From positions 186,001 through 250,000 of the forward strand of contig NZ_JBHZSP010000003.1 of the NCBI RefSeq assembly GCF_043643765.1: a stretch of 64,000 nucleotides of DNA. Reading direction: 5' to 3'. The notes beneath the pieces are model-generated. The model did not search any database. It saw only the letters and a list, made by a program, of their open reading frames with translations, and was not told where the DNA came from. The position numbers were made by a program, and so were the translations under genes. Each line of letters opens with the position of its first letter. Position 1 is the stretch's first letter. Positions 61,177 to 64,000 of this stretch are shown here, piece after piece. The DNA comes from Marinomonas posidonica_A (GTDB lineage: Bacteria > Pseudomonadota > Gammaproteobacteria > Pseudomonadales > Marinomonadaceae).

Positions 61177-62367
61177 TTAAATCTCCTTGCTGAGCAGTTC
61201 TATGACTTCATAACACGCGCCCATGGTGTGGTAATCGGTTTTGCCTGCCGGGCTTTTACAATCATCAATGGCTTGGTTATCTTGTGTCAGAATACGGAAC
61301 CATGCGCCATATTGATGATCAATCATGTGCTCCCAACTGTATTGCCAGAGCTGCTGATATTTGTCCCAGTAGTGAGATTGTTGTGTCATCATGGCGAGCA
61401 TGGCGGCCGCGGCAAAGGATTCGGCTTGTACCCAAAAATATTTATCGCCATCGCAGACCTTACCCTGAGGGTCATACCCATAACAAAGGCCGCCGTGTTG
61501 TTGATCCCAAGCTTTTTCCCAAGCTTGATTAAATAGACGCTCAGCCGTTGGAATAAGCCAATCGAGAGGTCGGCGCTGGTGGATTAGTAATAACAGTTTC
61601 GCCCATTCTGTTTGGTGGCCAGGCTGAAATCCCCATGGGCGGAATAAATGTTTAGGATCATCTTGGTTGTATTGCCAATCAACTTGCCAGTTCTGCTGGT
61701 AATGTTCCCATATTTCGCCATTTGCAAGTTCGGCTTGGCGCAGGCAAATGTTATGAGCCAAGGTTTGTGCACGATCAAGGTAATGGGCTTCTTGAGTTGC
61801 ATCATAAGCGGCGAGCAAGGCTTCACAAGAATGCATGTTGGCATTTTGGCCTCGATAAGGAGACACAGTTTGCCAATCCGCTGTAATTTCGTCTTTATAA
61901 AGTTCGTGACTGGCATCCCAGAAGTGTTCTTCCATTGTTAAAAAGGTTTCTTCTAGCCAAGATTTTGCTTCATTGATACCAGCTTTGTAAGCCATTGAAT
62001 ACGCTAACATGACGAAGGCAAAGCCATAACAATGATTGGTTTCATCAAGGTTATCCTCGCCATTGAGTAGCCAGACATAGCCGCCATTTTCTCGTAAATG
62101 GCGCTGCCGCAAGTAGTTAACACCATGTCTAGTGGCATCAAGGTAAGCTTGTTGTGGATCGGCAAGATAGGCTTTGGCATAGTTAAAAACAAAGCGAGTA
62201 CTACTTACTAGGTGGCGAGTGTCGGCGTCATAAATGTCACCGTTGTCTTTATAGAAATGATAAAAGCCACCTTTGGGATCGATACAACGAGGATGGTAAA
62301 ACTCGAAAGTAGATTGAATATGAGACTTAAGAAAGTCGATAGACTGAAAGTCTACAGTTGCTGGCAT
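61177..62367 (-). CDS. AGE-family sugar epimerase/isomerase (probable D-mannose isomerase)
   Basis: A 396-residue (alpha/alpha)6-barrel enzyme of the N-acylglucosamine 2-epimerase family. The two catalytic histidines expected in the family are His251 (PWGFQPGHQTEW) and His380 (DYHTMGACYE). YRGQNANMHSCEALLAAYDA and KYFWVQAESFAAAAML line the pocket. An enzyme of this general type from Marinomonas mediterranea has been described as a D-mannose isomerase; here the call rests on resemblance and is hedged. The ATG follows an AAGGAT ribosome site. It diverges from a ROK regulator, which probably controls it. Confidence 0.85.
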   Translation of the reverse strand: MPATVDFQSIDFLKSHIQSTFEFYHPRCIDPKGGFYHFYKDNGDIYDADTRHLVSSTRFVFNYAKAYLADPQQAYLDATRHGVNYLRQRHLRENGGYVWLLNGEDNLDETNHCYGFAFVMLAYSMAYKAGINEAKSWLEETFLTMEEHFWDASHELYKDEITADWQTVSPYRGQNANMHSCEALLAAYDATQEAHYLDRAQTLAHNICLRQAELANGEIWEHYQQNWQVDWQYNQDDPKHLFRPWGFQPGHQTEWAKLLLLIHQRRPLDWLIPTAERLFNQAWEKAWDQQHGGLCYGYDPQGKVCDGDKYFWVQAESFAAAAMLAMMTQQSHYWDKYQQLWQYSWEHMIDHQYGAWFRILTQDNQAIDDCKSPAGKTDYHTMGACYEVIELLSKEI

Positions 62368-62542
62368 GGTATTATCCTTAAAATGGTCGTGATGACCTTA
62401 TTATTTTTGTTGCGTGGAAATTGACAATTTGCCGTCAAGTCCATGTCTAATGGTTACGTTATTAAAATAAACGTATTAAATCAACTAGATTTAATAAATG
62501 GAAGTGGTTAGTTTACAGGCCTCTAAAAAAGGTAAGGTTGAA
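62368..62542. promoter_or_regulatory. Divergent promoter region of the sugar isomerase and ROK regulator, with a palindromic candidate operator
   Basis: TATTAAATC (62474-62482) and GATTTAATA (62488-62496) form a perfect 9-base inverted repeat around AACTA. The AT-rich symmetric pattern resembles NagC/Mlc-type ROK operators. It lies between the divergent genes if the ROK start is the ATG at 62543. Confidence 0.6.
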
Positions 62543-63745
62543 ATGAAGTCGTCAGGCAGTACTTCTGAACAAAGTCGCATCTACAATGAAAGAATCATTT
62601 TACAACTGGTTCGACAGCACCCAGAGATTTCTAGAATTGAAATTGCAAAACGAACTGGATTAAGTGCTCAAACCATTTCTGTGATTACCTCTTCATTGCT
62701 TGACAGAGAGTTACTTTGCGTAGTGGGTAAGGTGACCGGTCGTCGCGGTCAGCCTTCTATTAAATTAAGCATTAATCAGCAAGGCGCTTATGGTTTAGGG
62801 ATTAATGTGGACCGTAATCACATTAGCGCCGCATTATTAGATTTTAGTGGTGCACAAGTTTTATTGTTAGAGCGAGAGGTATCTTTTCCAACCGAGTCTT
62901 CGGCGAAGAGCATTGCTCGTGATGTCATCGAAGAAGTGAAGCAAAAGCTTGGTCAGGATTGGTTAAAGGTAAAAGGCATTGGTTTGGCCAAACCAGATTA
63001 TATGGATTCATGGTTAGACAGTTTGGTAACCAATTCAGATCAGCGCAGCGACCTTGACACGTTGAAGGCTGCGTTAGCTTATTGGCAATCCAGTGCGTTT
63101 GAGACTTGGTTGGCTGAGGTGACAAGCTTATCTTGTTTTTGTCAGAACGATGCTGCTGCTGCCGCGACCAGTGAATTATTGTTGGCGCCGAAAGCACCGT
63201 CAAAGGATTTCTTTTATCTGTTTGTTAGTACAGCGTGTGGTGGGAGTTTGGTGGCCAATGGTGAATGCTACTTCGGTGCCAATGGAAAAGCAGGCAGTTT
63301 TGGCCTGATTCCAACAGCGACAGGGAAGCATGGTCAATGGGTGTTAGAGGCGTTGTCATTATCGTCTCTTCATCGTTATTTAATGGCAAAGGAACTTGCT
63401 TGGCCTAGACAAGATTGTGGCTGGTTAGAAGCTTCTTATTGTATGGCCATTGAGAATTGGGCTTGGGAAGTGGCGGAGGAAGTAAAAGCAGCCTTAGTAT
63501 CTGTGATCGCTTTGTATGATCCTCAGGTTATCTTGATTGGTGGACGATTGCCTGAAGTGGTTTTAACACAGTTGATTATGGCCTTGCGCCGGGCAGTATT
63601 GGCGAATATTGTGTTGCCTATGCCTGACATACAAATTGCACAAACGGGTTATACCGCAGGTGTGTTAGGGGCAGCCGTTTTACCACTGTACGAGACATTT
63701 GCACCACAGCAAAACGTATTATTGCTTAGCTCAAAAGGGTTGTGA
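62543..63745 (+). CDS. ROK-family transcriptional regulator without the zinc-binding cysteines
   Basis: A 400-residue protein: a winged helix (about 10-65; LVRQHPEISRIEIAKRTGLS, AQTISVITSSLLDRELL) joined to a ROK domain. CFCQNDAAAAATSE corresponds to the ROK NDAN loop, and ACGGSLVANGECYFGANGKA to the glycine-rich segment. The usual CxCGxxGC zinc motif is replaced by ATGKHGQWVLEALS, with no Cys. The ATG at 62543 follows AAGG eight bases upstream; a 15-residue longer form from 62498 is possible but would overlap the palindrome. Probably a sugar-responsive repressor of the divergent isomerase gene. Confidence 0.85.
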   Translation: MKSSGSTSEQSRIYNERIILQLVRQHPEISRIEIAKRTGLSAQTISVITSSLLDRELLCVVGKVTGRRGQPSIKLSINQQGAYGLGINVDRNHISAALLDFSGAQVLLLEREVSFPTESSAKSIARDVIEEVKQKLGQDWLKVKGIGLAKPDYMDSWLDSLVTNSDQRSDLDTLKAALAYWQSSAFETWLAEVTSLSCFCQNDAAAAATSELLLAPKAPSKDFFYLFVSTACGGSLVANGECYFGANGKAGSFGLIPTATGKHGQWVLEALSLSSLHRYLMAKELAWPRQDCGWLEASYCMAIENWAWEVAEEVKAALVSVIALYDPQVILIGGRLPEVVLTQLIMALRRAVLANIVLPMPDIQIAQTGYTAGVLGAAVLPLYETFAPQQNVLLLSSKGL

Positions 63746-63749
63746 GGTC

Positions 63750-64000
63750 ATGAGGTTAGAAATTCAGTGCGAAGATAGAGTGGGTATGATGCGGGAGGTC
63801 TTGGATATCTTTATCCCTCATCAAATCGACATGCGTTTGGTGGAAGCTGACTCTAAGCGACGTTGTATTTATTGCGGATTTTCTGATATTCCTTTTTCTC
63901 AACTGCAGAATTTATTGGCTGAAATCCGAAAGTTAGACAGTGTAGAAGACGTTAAAACCATTCACTTTACCCCGTTTGAGCGGGAACATAACGCCCTTTA
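63750..64000 (+). CDS. tyrR: TyrR/PhhR-type regulator, N-terminal ACT domain (partial)
   Basis: The first 83 residues of a protein that runs off the window. They match the N-terminal ACT domain of TyrR: MRLEIQCEDRVGMMREVLDI then QIDMRLVEADSKRR and EIRKLDSVEDVKTIHFTPF, followed by EREHNAL. TyrR/PhhR proteins bind aromatic amino acids and control their transport and catabolism; PhhR activates phenylalanine hydroxylase genes. The start follows a GAGG ribosome site, five bases after the ROK stop. The AAA and Fis-type HTH domains are beyond the window. Confidence 0.9.
   Translation, partial: MRLEIQCEDRVGMMREVLDIFIPHQIDMRLVEADSKRRCIYCGFSDIPFSQLQNLLAEIRKLDSVEDVKTIHFTPFEREHNAL

Noticed and set aside
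1..64000. CRISPR arrays, transposases, integrases, toxin-antitoxin pairs, restriction systems and prophage genes
   Set aside because: None could be found in any frame; the window appears to be stable core chromosome.

Overview
The window reads as a chromosomal core segment of a marine gammaproteobacterium of the Oceanospirillales, most probably Marinomonas or a close relative. This is inferred from gene content and familiar gene order: a complete Na+-NQR operon, an NhaB antiporter, a C4-type TRAP transporter, the mltD-gloB-methyltransferase-rnhA-dnaQ block, tig-clpP-clpX-lon-hupB-ppiD, a MoxR/Bat cluster, and a mannose-isomerase-like AGE-family enzyme. No rRNA operon, insertion sequence, prophage, CRISPR array or integrase was seen. 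Genes are tightly packed, often overlap by 1-8 bases, and are commonly closed by clear intrinsic terminators, many of them bidirectional.

Layout. 1-3.9 kb: the 5' part of an MTHFR-like gene (minus strand), a DUF1285 protein, a DEAD-box helicase, a LysR regulator that appears to start at ATT, and ppnP. 3.9-8.5 kb: mltD and gloB (minus), diverging from a methyltransferase-rnhA-dnaQ operon. 8.5-11.3 kb: nhaB and sohB, divergent. 11.4-16.7 kb: a TRAP transporter (DctP-DctQ-DctM) followed by a Cache-domain histidine kinase and a NarL-type response regulator. 16.7-21.4 kb (minus): folX-mfd-csiV. 21.4-30.6 kb: a long regulatory region, then nqrABCDEF, apbE, nqrM and sthA, a respiratory sodium-pump unit with its flavin-inserting and maturation factors. 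30.6-32.0 kb (minus): a purine phosphoribosyltransferase and a YihY-type membrane protein. 32.1-40.9 kb: a candidate small RNA, tRNA-Arg(TCT), then the protein-folding and proteolysis block tig, clpP, clpX, lon, hupB, tRNA-Asp(GTC), ppiD. 41-48.8 kb (minus): moxR, DUF58, DUF4381, batA, batB/C, batD and a DyP-type peroxidase, apparently one transcription unit. 48.9-53.5 kb: DUF2835, pyrD, rlmKL, purU. 53.6-60.1 kb: a small orphan gene, DUF3549 (minus), yqcC, a DUF1853 protein, a GGDEF-EAL protein, rlmA and a beta-carbonic anhydrase. 60.1-64 kb: a LysR regulator and an AGE-family sugar isomerase (both minus), a divergent ROK-type regulator, and the 5' end of a tyrR/phhR-like gene running off the window.

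How it fits together. The dominant themes are sodium bioenergetics (NQR with ApbE and NqrM, NhaB), transport of an organic acid through a TRAP system probably under its adjacent two-component pair, and protein quality control. The most unusual signals are regulatory: a promoter, hairpin and 17-codon ORF with a very strong ribosome site overlapping the start of nqrA; three A-tract palindromes upstream of it; an ATT-initiated LysR gene; an orphan promoter-terminator pair that may encode an sRNA; a 12-base palindrome upstream of the TRAP operon; and a palindromic candidate operator between the sugar isomerase and a ROK regulator that has lost the family's zinc-binding cysteines. Start sites were chosen by ribosome-site spacing and family N-termini and are inference throughout.
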